Part shown: positions 24,499 to 31,978 of the stretch, one piece after another
Position numbering within the stretch: position 1 is the stretch's first letter
Layout of the letters: each line of letters starts with the position of its first letter
Source: Bacteroides sp. 51
GTDB lineage: Bacteria > Bacteroidota > Bacteroidia > Bacteroidales > Bacteroidaceae
Length of the DNA stretch: 64,000 nt
Direction: 5' to 3'
NCBI RefSeq assembly: GCF_010500965.1
Contig: NZ_QVMI01000003.1
Span: 186,001 to 250,000 of the forward strand
Notes under the pieces: model-generated
What the model was told of the DNA's origin: nothing
The model's database searches: none
The model's input: the letters and a program-made list of their open reading frames with translations, nothing else
Made by a program: the position numbers and the translations under genes

Positions 24499-24975
24499 TC
24501 AGCGATTACGGAAGGCAAAGATATAGTAAAAAACAAAAGAAAGAAGTAAAACACCCAATACGATATGCATCATTAGCTGAAAGAAGCCCTGTGTCATTCC
24601 AAACACCCATTCCAACTCCATAAACAATCCGCAAAAACTCATCAGGCAGATAATTAAACTTACTACACGAGTAAAACGGGTGGCTATGAAATATTGCATC
24701 ACATAGTTTCGCTCATTTAGTTTCACGGGGAAGTTATAAAAACGAATCGGCGCACGGCTCGCCCAAAGAAAAACAATCATCGCCACCGTCATAGCTATGG
24801 GCGAAACAAACAATTTGCTTGGCGGAGAAACCACACCAAAATAAACAACAGTAGCCAGAATCCAGGCTGCTACGGTAAAAAGTATGGCCAATCCCTCCAG
24901 AATACGATCTATGAGAGTCAGTTCCAAATAAACATTCGGCATATTTCTGCCCGATCTAAATCCAAGATTAATCAT
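24499..24975 (-). CDS. Small four-helix membrane protein of unknown function
   Basis: I do not recognise a named family. The 158 residues contain four hydrophobic segments, at about 28-50, 58-73, 98-120 and 130-154, with a polar central stretch (RAPIRFYNFPVKLNERNYVMQY) between helices two and three. The gene overlaps the ribbon-helix-helix gene by 8 nt, so it is the last member of a four-gene operon led by the SPFH protein. Its conservation next to an SPFH protein would suggest a role in membrane organisation or stress, which is inference only. Confidence 0.75.
   Translation of the reverse strand: MINLGFRSGRNMPNVYLELTLIDRILEGLAILFTVAAWILATVVYFGVVSPPSKLFVSPIAMTVAMIVFLWASRAPIRFYNFPVKLNERNYVMQYFIATRFTRVVSLIICLMSFCGLFMELEWVFGMTQGFFQLMMHIVLGVLLLSFVFYYIFAFRNR
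24516..24523 (-). promoter_or_regulatory. Candidate -7 element for the SGNH hydrolase gene
   Basis: It reads TATCTTTG on the minus strand, 56 nt before the hydrolase start and inside the last codons of the small membrane protein gene. No clear -33 element is visible. Confidence 0.38.
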
Positions 24976-25186
24976 GTGCGTCCTCGTTACTATTTGTGAT
25001 CTCTTTATTTACAGTTTTCTTAGGTTTCTTCACCCGCCCGCTCTTTTTCAGTGCTTCAGCGATTATCCACTGAAGCTGACCGTTTGTGCTACGGAACTCA
25101 TCAGCCGCCCATTTTTCAATGGCTTCCATGGTTTCCGCATCTACCCGCAGCACAAAACTTTTGGTTGAAGATTCTTTTTTACTCAT
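24968..25186 (-). CDS. Arc/ribbon-helix-helix-type small DNA-binding protein
   Basis: A 72-residue protein with an N-terminal strand and two helices typical of the Arc/MetJ fold: KSFVLRVDAETMEAIEKWAA then STNGQLQWIIAEALKKSG. The strand (FVLRV) would contact the DNA major groove as a dimer. A Lys-rich tail (KKPKKTVNK) and an acidic end follow. Its ATG overlaps the TAA of the hydrolase gene by one base, and the next gene overlaps its end, so it is translated with the operon. Two TGATATCA palindromes at the operon promoter are a plausible target for autoregulation. No toxin partner is adjacent, so a toxin-antitoxin role is unlikely. Confidence 0.85.
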   Translation of the reverse strand: MSKKESSTKSFVLRVDAETMEAIEKWAADEFRSTNGQLQWIIAEALKKSGRVKKPKKTVNKEITNSNEDAHD

Positions 25187-26511
25187 TATTGATTGATACT
25201 TTTTTTATCTTTTATCCATCCGGCTATATCGTCCAGCACATACTTAGGCATATAAGCCTCTTTATTATATTCAAACGGAGTAGCCTTTCCACTTCCTTCA
25301 TGGAAAAGGTGATTCAACTGCGGATACGATTTGAAGGCCACATTCGGATTACGGAATAACCCGAAACGCCACAGTCCGAAGTCCTCCATAGTCACCTGAT
25401 AGTCGCGCTCTCCCTGAAGAATCAATATGGGCAAAGATAGCTTTTTTGCCACTTCCACCTGCTTATAAGAGTTGGAAAACTCCCAATATGACCGGGGAAT
25501 ATTCATGGGGAGAGGAGTGTTTTCGTCAAAACCATCCGTACCCAACTTCTTCACATTGGCTACTTGTACCTTTAACTCTTCGATTTGTTTCTTTGTTTCG
25601 GGCGAAGAATCCTGAAGGGAAGCGATATACGCAATCTGCTCCGGCAACAACTCTTCGAATGGGCGTGCATTCCCGGCCATCATAATAATGCCTGCCAGAT
25701 CCTTTGATTGTTCGGCCATTCGGGGTGCCAGCATAGCGCCCAGGCTATGGCCGATAATATATATCTGCTTAGCATCGAGTGTCTTAATGGTTTTGGCCAG
25801 TTCAACGGCTGCCAGGGCATCGTCTACGGTTTCTTCATCGTAGGTTCCACCACCTTCTGCATATCCGGCGCCATACACTTTGGTTCGTTTATCATAACGA
25901 ATAGAAGCAATTCCCCGCCCAGCCAATCCCCAGGCTAAATCACGAAAAGGTTTATTGGGTCCAATGGTTTCATCTCTATCCTGCGGTCCTGAGCCATGTA
26001 CCAGAATGGTTACAGGAACATTGTTCATTCCTTTGGGCAATGTCAGTGTACCTGGTAATCTGAACTTTCCACACACCACTTCAATAGGCTTTTCTTCCAT
26101 CTTCGCCTCGTTCATCTTTATGGCCGAAGCAGTTGAAGGAGCGGGCACAGGGGCAAAACGAATGGTATTTGCTTTGCCATCCGCATCGAAAGCGGTGATA
26201 AAGCGTAAAGCATATTTCTCAAACTGAACGTCGGTATAATATAAGGTTATATTGCCGGCGGTATCTGTTTGCCAATCGCCGTGCGACTGATATTTACCAA
26301 ACTGACTCTCCAGTTGTTGCAAGGTCTGGGAAAAGACTGCGGGAACGACTGCCTTTTGAACTTCTTCATTCAATCGCACGTGCACACTATCTCCCTGTCC
26401 GGCCAAAGTAAACTCAAGCAATTCTTTGGCGCACTGCATATGCTGTTGTTGTGCAAAAAGCGCAGACAGGGGCAGGCAAAGCAGAATGATTATACTATAT
26501 TTCTTTAACAT
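25186..26511 (-). CDS. Exported alpha/beta hydrolase with N-terminal DUF3887-like domain
   Basis: The 441-residue protein has a signal peptide (about 1-20, LFAQQ), a DUF3887-like N-terminal domain (about 25-115, the region described as capturing small molecules) and an alpha/beta-hydrolase domain (about 140-435). The oxyanion-hole segment is LVHGSGPQDRDE, the nucleophile elbow GHSLGAM, the acid lies in LQGERDYQV and the His in QLNHLFHEG, so the triad looks complete. The substrate is unknown; periplasmic esterase or peptidase activity is possible. It starts 10 nt after the SPFH gene and its stop overlaps the ribbon-helix-helix start (TAATG). Confidence 0.9.
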   Translation of the reverse strand: MLKKYSIIILLCLPLSALFAQQQHMQCAKELLEFTLAGQGDSVHVRLNEEVQKAVVPAVFSQTLQQLESQFGKYQSHGDWQTDTAGNITLYYTDVQFEKYALRFITAFDADGKANTIRFAPVPAPSTASAIKMNEAKMEEKPIEVVCGKFRLPGTLTLPKGMNNVPVTILVHGSGPQDRDETIGPNKPFRDLAWGLAGRGIASIRYDKRTKVYGAGYAEGGGTYDEETVDDALAAVELAKTIKTLDAKQIYIIGHSLGAMLAPRMAEQSKDLAGIIMMAGNARPFEELLPEQIAYIASLQDSSPETKKQIEELKVQVANVKKLGTDGFDENTPLPMNIPRSYWEFSNSYKQVEVAKKLSLPILILQGERDYQVTMEDFGLWRFGLFRNPNVAFKSYPQLNHLFHEGSGKATPFEYNKEAYMPKYVLDDIAGWIKDKKSINQ

Positions 26512-26521
26512 CGGTTGCGGC

Positions 26522-27469
26522 TTAATGATGTAGAGTACCTGTGTTAATTACCGGCTGCGCAGATTCATCGGCACACAATACAACCAGCAGATTGCTAACC
26601 ATAGCTGCCTTCTTTTCTTCGTCCAATTCTACGATTTCTTCTTCCGACAGTTTGTGAAGCGCCATCTTCACCATGGATACAGCACCTTCAACGATCTTTT
26701 CACGGGCAGTAATAATGGCCGATGCTTGCTGACGACGAAGCATTACCGCAGCAATTTCGGGTGCATAAGCCAGATAATTAATACGGGCCTCAACCACTTC
26801 CATCCCTGCCATAGCCAGACGTTCGTTCAGTTTGCGTTCCAGTTCGTCATTGATTTCCTCACCGCCGGAGCGTAGGGTCAATTCATTTACGCAACCTTCG
26901 TTGTCATCATAAGCATACTGACCGGCCACCTGACGAAGCGCAGCATCGCTCTGAATCTTCACGAAGTTCTCGAAAGCCGTCATACGTCCGGCTACAGATT
27001 GTCCGCCGGTAGCAGGGTTGGTACTTGCCGCCATAGTCTGAGCATCAATTTCAAACATGGCTTTATAGGTATCTTTGAGTTTCCACACCAATACCAAACC
27101 AATCAGGATCGGATTACCGATTTTATCATTCACCTTGATCGGTTCTACATCGAGATTACGCGCACGAAGCGAAAGTTTCTTTTTATTCAGGAAAGGATTT
27201 ACAAAGAAGAATCCGGTATCCTTGAATGTTCCTTTGTATTTCCCGAAGAATACCATAGCACGGGCTTCATTGGGTTCTACGGTCATAAAACCGGGAGTCA
27301 GGCAGCAGAAGAGCAGAACAAGGGTCATTCCAAGTGCGATGCCCCATCCTCCAATAAACTTTATTGCCCAGAAACAGACAACGCTAGCAGCTAACAATAA
27401 GATAAGAATGAAAAGCATTGCAAATCCATTCATCTTAAATCCATTAAAAGTTAATTCTTTTGTTTCCAT
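26522..27469 (-). CDS. SPFH/Band 7 domain membrane protein
   Basis: A 315-residue member of the stomatin/prohibitin/flotillin superfamily. Two membrane helices (about 12-32 and 36-56) are followed by an SPFH domain beginning VEPNEARAMVFFGKYKG (about 65 onward) and ending in a helical region rich in Ala and Glu (RRQQASAIITAREKIVEGA) that would promote oligomerisation. Such proteins form membrane scaffolds that regulate proteases or bilayer order. It is the first gene of the operon with the hydrolase, ribbon-helix-helix and small membrane proteins. A well-spaced promoter and two 8-bp palindromes lie directly upstream. Confidence 0.92.
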   Translation of the reverse strand: METKELTFNGFKMNGFAMLFILILLLAASVVCFWAIKFIGGWGIALGMTLVLLFCCLTPGFMTVEPNEARAMVFFGKYKGTFKDTGFFFVNPFLNKKKLSLRARNLDVEPIKVNDKIGNPILIGLVLVWKLKDTYKAMFEIDAQTMAASTNPATGGQSVAGRMTAFENFVKIQSDAALRQVAGQYAYDDNEGCVNELTLRSGGEEINDELERKLNERLAMAGMEVVEARINYLAYAPEIAAVMLRRQQASAIITAREKIVEGAVSMVKMALHKLSEEEIVELDEEKKAAMVSNLLVVLCADESAQPVINTGTLHH

Positions 27470-27485
27470 AAAGCGAGTATTTAAG

Positions 27486-27504
27486 TGATATCATTTTGAT
27501 ATCA
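27486..27504. promoter_or_regulatory. Two TGATATCA palindromes, candidate ribbon-helix-helix operator
   Basis: TGATATCA occurs at 27486-27493 and 27497-27504, exactly 11 bp apart. The pair abuts the -7 element of the SPFH promoter on its downstream side, covering the expected transcription start. Tandem 8-bp palindromes are the kind of site used by MetJ/Arc-type dimers, and the operon encodes such a protein. The functional link is inference. Confidence 0.55.
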
Positions 27505-27535
27505 CAAATATATCATAGTTCTTTTAGAAAAGCAA
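27505..27535 (-). promoter_or_regulatory. Promoter of the SPFH operon
   Basis: On the minus strand TTG (27533-27535) and TATATTTG (27505-27512) are separated by 20 bp, an excellent Bacteroidetes promoter. Transcription would begin near 27498, giving a leader of about 30 nt. Confidence 0.62.
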
Positions 27536-27622
27536 GCAAACGGATAGATTATTTTTTCCAGAGGGGTGTATTATTGTAGAAGAAGCAACACTGATATTAC
27601 CTACACTGCACAGTCCGGTTCT

Positions 27623-27710
27623 TCTCAAGCCGATGAGAATTTATTCTCAAGCGCTTGAGTGTTTGTTCTCAAAGGCTTGATAAAAAATTCTCAAGCGCTT
27701 GAGAGTAAAC
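27623..27710. repeat. Four-unit, 22-bp-period palindrome array
   Basis: Units start at 27623, 27645, 27667 and 27689, exactly 22 bp apart, each beginning TTCTCAA. Units two and four contain the perfect 14-bp palindrome CTCAAGCGCTTGAG (27647-27660 and 27691-27704); units one and three are degraded versions. Read on the minus strand, the fourth unit gives CTCAAGCGCTTGAG followed by AATTTTTT, 26 nt after the PatB stop, which looks like an intrinsic terminator. The other units then form additional or alternative hairpins. A second array of the same design, with a different core, is at 46963-47050. Confidence 0.85.
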
Positions 27711-27729
27711 ACGCAAAGAAGGAAACGTC

Positions 27730-28899
27730 TTATAACAAGTTATATGCAGTATGCAATTGCAGAAATGCCTGTCTCAACACAGCGCGTGGGGTACCGACAT
27801 TGAGACGCATAAATCCGGCGCCTTCTTTTCCGAACATGGCACCATCGTTCAGAGCCAGATGCGCACCATCAACAAATAAACGCACGAGTTCATCCTGCGG
27901 CAGTCCCAACTCACGGCAATCCAAAAACACCAGATAGGACGCCTGGGGACGAATAACTTTAATCAACGGCATATGTCGCTTAAAGAAATCATCTGTATAA
28001 TCAATATTGCCTTGCACGTAGGCAAGCATCTGATCCAGCCACTCTGTACCGTTACTATACGCTGCCGCCACGCCGATATAAGCAAACACATGTCCCTGAT
28101 CCGACTCGTTAGCCCTTACATGCTCCTGAAGCTTTGCATGCAGATTCTTATTTTTGATAATACAATAGGCACTAAACAGCCCCGGCATATTAAATGCCTT
28201 ACTGGGCGACATCAGGATGATAGAGTTATTCTCCGCCTCCTCGCTCACCGTAGCAAACGAATGGTGCTGAAAAGGAGGCAAGGTCAGATCCGCATGAATC
28301 TCATCGGATACGACAATCGTTCCGTTTTCATGGCAAATGCGGGCTACTTCAACGAGCTCATCCTTATCCCACACGCGGCCACCCGGATTATGGGGATTGC
28401 ATAAGATAAAGAGTTTGCACCCTTTAATATCCTCTTTGAAGCGCTCCATATCCATACGATATTGTCCATCTTCCAAAATCAACGGATTGTAAACCACTTT
28501 CCGGTGATTATGTTCCGTCAGCAGAAAGAACGGATGATAAACCGGAGGCTGAACCATCACTTTATCGCCTTTCTTGGTAAAGCTATGGAGTATCGTAGCC
28601 AGTCCGGCTACAACACCAGGTGTAAAAGTCAACTCGCTGGCCGACACTTTCCATCCGTGGCGACTCTCTAACCAACGAATGATAGAAGTATACCAGCTTT
28701 GCGGCTTCACAGGATAGCCTAATATCTCATGATTCAACCGTTCACGCAAGGCATCAATAACAAAAAGCGGAGTACGGAAGTCCATATCGGCCACCCAAAG
28801 AGGAATCATATCCGTTTTACCCCAAATGTTTTTCATTGCATCTATCTTCACAGCGTCGGTTCCCCGGCGATCAATGATCTCGTCAAAGTTGTATTTCAT
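27730..28899 (-). CDS. PatB/MalY-type pyridoxal-phosphate C-S lyase (cystathionine beta-lyase family)
   Basis: A fold-type I PLP enzyme of 389 residues that cleaves C-S bonds in cystathionine, cysteine or related thioethers in the cytosol. The PLP-binding lysine is Lys234 in SPSKAFNMPG, which is characteristic of PatB/MalY. Other family segments are WVADMDFRTP near the start, NPHNPGGRVW (cofactor-contacting Asn) and SDEIHADL (Asp under the pyridine ring). No signal peptide. It is transcribed divergently from the HAD gene, with a TACATTTG -7 candidate (minus strand) at 28924-28931. A palindrome array follows its stop codon. Confidence 0.93.
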   Translation of the reverse strand: MKYNFDEIIDRRGTDAVKIDAMKNIWGKTDMIPLWVADMDFRTPLFVIDALRERLNHEILGYPVKPQSWYTSIIRWLESRHGWKVSASELTFTPGVVAGLATILHSFTKKGDKVMVQPPVYHPFFLLTEHNHRKVVYNPLILEDGQYRMDMERFKEDIKGCKLFILCNPHNPGGRVWDKDELVEVARICHENGTIVVSDEIHADLTLPPFQHHSFATVSEEAENNSIILMSPSKAFNMPGLFSAYCIIKNKNLHAKLQEHVRANESDQGHVFAYIGVAAAYSNGTEWLDQMLAYVQGNIDYTDDFFKRHMPLIKVIRPQASYLVFLDCRELGLPQDELVRLFVDGAHLALNDGAMFGKEGAGFMRLNVGTPRAVLRQAFLQLHTAYNLL

Positions 28900-28923
28900 A
28901 ACACAGCATTTTTAATCTTATTA

Positions 28924-28982
28924 CAAATGTAACATTCTTTATTTTGATATTGTTTATTCCCAGTTTTTTATTAGTACCTTTG
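28924..28982. promoter_or_regulatory. Divergent promoter region for the C-S lyase and HAD genes
   Basis: The minus strand has TACATTTG (28924-28931) for the C-S lyase. The plus strand has TACCTTTG (28975-28982), with TTG at 28950-28952 22 bp upstream, for the HAD gene. Both match the TAnnTTTG -7 consensus. Confidence 0.45.
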
Positions 28983-29006
28983 TCCCGCAAAACAATAGTA
29001 AGCAAT

Positions 29007-29780
29007 ATGATTAAAGCATTGTTTTTTGACATCGACGGCACACTGGTAAGCTTTAAAACGCACAGTATACCACAGTCAACAATTGAAAGTATTATTAAAG
29101 CAAAGGAAAAAGGTATTAAGGTTTTCATCTCGACAGGACGCTCCAAAGCCATTATAAACAATCTGGGTAAACTGGAATTCGACGGATATATCACCATGAA
29201 TGGTGCATATTGTTTCGCCGGAACCGACGAAATTATATACAAAAGCAGTATTCCTGCCGGAGATGTAGAAACAATTGTCAATCTGGTAAAAAAGAAATCG
29301 ATATCCTGCATCTTTGTACAGGAGAAGAAGATGGGCATTTGCAATCCGGGCTGGATGTCGGACGAATTTTCAACAACATTAAACATCCCCACCCTGCCCG
29401 AGATAAAAATAGATGATGTTCCGAACATGGAAATCTTCCAGATATCTCCGTTTATCACTCCTGCACAGGAAAAAGAGTGGCTTACACTGCTCCCTCACTG
29501 TGAGTCGGGACGTTGGAACCCATCATTCACAGATATCGTAGCCAAAGGCAATGGCAAGAACAGGGGGATAGACGAGATCATCAAACATTTCGACATAGCA
29601 CTCGAAGAAACAATGGCATTCGGTGATGGCGGCAACGACATCTCCATGCTGAAACATGCTGCCATTGGGGTGGCTATGGGCAATGCCAAAGAGAATGTGA
29701 AACAAGTAGCAGATTACGTCACCGACACGGTGGATAATGACGGAATTCTGAAAGCATTGGAGCATTTCGAAGTAATTTAA
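29007..29780 (+). CDS. Cof-type HAD-superfamily phosphatase
   Basis: A cytosolic haloacid-dehalogenase-type phosphatase with the C2B (Cof) cap, acting on sugar phosphates or similar small molecules. The catalytic Asps are in motif I, FFDIDGTLV; motif II is ISTGRS and motif IV is FGDGGNDISML. I chose the start at 29007 because motif I then begins at residue 6 as usual and the candidate -7 element lies at 28975-28982; the frame is open upstream to 28944, but that would place the promoter inside the gene. The resulting 257 residues are normal. The gene is followed by an 18-bp-arm hairpin. Confidence 0.92.
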   Translation: MIKALFFDIDGTLVSFKTHSIPQSTIESIIKAKEKGIKVFISTGRSKAIINNLGKLEFDGYITMNGAYCFAGTDEIIYKSSIPAGDVETIVNLVKKKSISCIFVQEKKMGICNPGWMSDEFSTTLNIPTLPEIKIDDVPNMEIFQISPFITPAQEKEWLTLLPHCESGRWNPSFTDIVAKGNGKNRGIDEIIKHFDIALEETMAFGDGGNDISMLKHAAIGVAMGNAKENVKQVADYVTDTVDNDGILKALEHFEVI

Positions 29781-29782
29781 AG

Positions 29783-29858
29783 ACAGATTAACGCGGATTA
29801 AAGCAGGTTTATTACATCTTTTTCATTGTAATATCTGCGTTAATCCGCGTTAATCTGT
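29783..29858. repeat. Inverted repeat with ACAGATTAACGCGGATTA arms
   Basis: Perfect 18-bp arms at 29783-29800 and 29841-29858 enclose 40 nt. It begins 2 nt after the HAD stop codon and precedes the helicase gene. The arm sequence is related to the arms at 38451-38536 (GCAGATTAACGCAGAG), so both belong to a dispersed family. Confidence 0.8.
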
Positions 29859-29908
29859 GTTTAAACCTAAATAGAATATTATCTTTGTGCTGATTAATCA
29901 AGCACTCC

Positions 29909-31945
29909 GTGGATTTTACTATAGACACCCAGAACAAAGAGTTTCAGGACGCATTGAGCCTGATCCAGTACACCAGACAATCTGTTTTCTTAACCGGGAA
30001 AGCAGGTACGGGGAAATCCACATTCTTAAAATACATCTGCCAGAACACCAAAAAGAAACACGTTGTGCTCGCCCCTACGGGGATTGCCGCCATTAATGCC
30101 GGCGGCAGCACGATGCACAGTTTCTTTAAACTTCCTTTTCATCCGCTATTGCCGGACGATCCTAACCTGAGTTTACAACGGGGAAGGATACACGATTTTC
30201 TACGGTACAACAAACAGCACCGCAAACTGATAGAGCAAACCGAACTGATTATTATTGATGAGATTTCGATGGTACGCGCCGATACGATTGACGCCATCGA
30301 CCGTATTCTACGTGTCTATTCACGTAATCTTCGCCAACCATTCGGAGGGAAACAAATCTTGTTGGTAGGTGATGTATTCCAGTTGGAACCCGTAATTAAA
30401 AACGATGAACGGGAGATTATCACCCGCTTCTACCCTACCCCTTATTTCTTCTCTGCCCGGGTATTTGCCGAAATCGACCTTGTGTCTATCGAACTATGCA
30501 AGGTGTACCGTCAAACAGATAAAGTATTTGTTAGTATCCTCGACCGGATACGCAATAACACAGCCGGAGCACCCGATCTGCAACTCCTCAACACCCGGTA
30601 CAACACGTCCATCAAGGAGTCCGAGGAGGATATGTACATCACACTGGCCACTCGCAGAGATACGGTAGATTTCATCAATGATAAGAAACTGGAAGAGCTG
30701 CCCGGCGAACCGGTCGTGTTTGAAGGCGAAATCACCGGTGAATTTCCAGAGAACAGTCTCCCAACACCCAAAGACCTGGTACTCAAAACCGGTGCACAGA
30801 TCATTTTCATTAAGAACGACTACGACAGGCGATGGGTAAACGGAACCATAGGCGTAGTGAGCGGCATTGACGAAGAGGGCACAATATACGTAGTCACCGA
30901 CCAGGGACAGGAGTTCGATGTAAAGAAGGATTCCTGGCGGAATATACGCTATAAATACAACGAGAAGAAAAAAGAAATAGAAGAGGAAGAGCTTGGCGTA
31001 TTTGTTCAGTACCCCATCCGTCTGGCTTGGGCCATTACGATTCACAAAAGTCAGGGACTTACATTCAGTCAGGTGATCATCGACTTTACCGGTGGCGTAT
31101 TTGCCGGCGGACAGGCTTATGTGGCATTAAGCCGGTGTACATCACTCGAAGGTATCCAGTTGAAAAAGCCCATCAGCCGGGGCGACATCTTCGTCCGCCC
31201 GGAGATTGTGAACTTTGCCGAACGCTTCAATAACCGCCAGGCCATAGACAAAGCGCTAAAACAAGCACAAGCCGATGTACAATACGCAGAAGCCACCCGG
31301 GCATTCGATGAGGGAGACTTCGATGCATTCCTGGAACATTTCTTCATCGCCATCCATTCGCGCTATGACATTGAGAAACCTAATATCAAAAGGCTCATCC
31401 GTAAAAAGCTGGGAATCATCAACAAACTGAAGGCCGAGAACGTTCATTTAAAAGAGCGGATGACCGAACAGAAGAAGAATCTTCAGAAGTATGCCCGCGA
31501 ATATTACCAAATGGGAAATGAAGCAATCACCCATGCACATGATGTACGGGCAGCGATAGCAAATTACGATAAGGCTCTGGAACTTTATCCGGAAATGACG
31601 GATGCCTGGGTACGCAAGGGAGTCACCTTATTTAATAATGGTGACTTCGAAGAGGCGGAAAATTGCTTCAACACCGCTATACAAATCAATCCCGTAGAAT
31701 TTAAAGCGATATATAACCGGGGAAAGCTACGCCTCAACACCAATAATATAGATGGAGCCATAGCAGACTTTGATAAGGCTACCACCCTGAAACCCGACCA
31801 TGCAGGGGCACACGAACAATTTGGTGATGCCCTGCTTCGCTCCGGCCGTGAGGACCTGGCGGGTGTACAGTGGCGTCTGGCAGAGATATTGAAAAAGAAA
31901 AAAAAGAGCGGCAAGATGCCTCCTCCAAACTCTCATATTGACTAA
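29909..31945 (+). CDS. PIF1/RecD-like AAA helicase fused to C-terminal TPR repeats
   Basis: The N-terminal half (about 1-430) is a superfamily 1 helicase: Walker A GKAGTGKST (30-38), APTGIAA (motif Ia), IIIDEISMV (Walker B), GDVFQLEPV and a UvrD-type C-terminal segment TIHKSQGLTF plus YVALSRC. This pattern is that of PIF1/RecD-like 5'-3' DNA helicases. After a helical linker, residues about 525-660 hold three to four TPR repeats (ANYDKALELYPEMTDAW, EAENCFNTAIQINP and similar), suited to protein binding. The start is GTG at 29909; a TATCTTTG -7 candidate lies at 29880-29887. The fusion is unusual compared with isolated PIF1 proteins but looks intact. Confidence 0.9.
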   Translation: MDFTIDTQNKEFQDALSLIQYTRQSVFLTGKAGTGKSTFLKYICQNTKKKHVVLAPTGIAAINAGGSTMHSFFKLPFHPLLPDDPNLSLQRGRIHDFLRYNKQHRKLIEQTELIIIDEISMVRADTIDAIDRILRVYSRNLRQPFGGKQILLVGDVFQLEPVIKNDEREIITRFYPTPYFFSARVFAEIDLVSIELCKVYRQTDKVFVSILDRIRNNTAGAPDLQLLNTRYNTSIKESEEDMYITLATRRDTVDFINDKKLEELPGEPVVFEGEITGEFPENSLPTPKDLVLKTGAQIIFIKNDYDRRWVNGTIGVVSGIDEEGTIYVVTDQGQEFDVKKDSWRNIRYKYNEKKKEIEEEELGVFVQYPIRLAWAITIHKSQGLTFSQVIIDFTGGVFAGGQAYVALSRCTSLEGIQLKKPISRGDIFVRPEIVNFAERFNNRQAIDKALKQAQADVQYAEATRAFDEGDFDAFLEHFFIAIHSRYDIEKPNIKRLIRKKLGIINKLKAENVHLKERMTEQKKNLQKYAREYYQMGNEAITHAHDVRAAIANYDKALELYPEMTDAWVRKGVTLFNNGDFEEAENCFNTAIQINPVEFKAIYNRGKLRLNTNNIDGAIADFDKATTLKPDHAGAHEQFGDALLRSGREDLAGVQWRLAEILKKKKKSGKMPPPNSHID

Positions 31946-31978
31946 TCCGCACCAAAATAAAACTATAATTAAAGCATT

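Noticed and set aside
24968-25186. Antitoxin of a toxin-antitoxin pair
   Set aside because: The ribbon-helix-helix gene is embedded in an SPFH operon and neither neighbour resembles a toxin (RelE, ParE, MazF or HicA).
27623-27710. CRISPR array
   Set aside because: Only four units of 22 bp without constant repeat plus unique 30-bp spacers, and no cas genes nearby. The same applies to 46963-47050.
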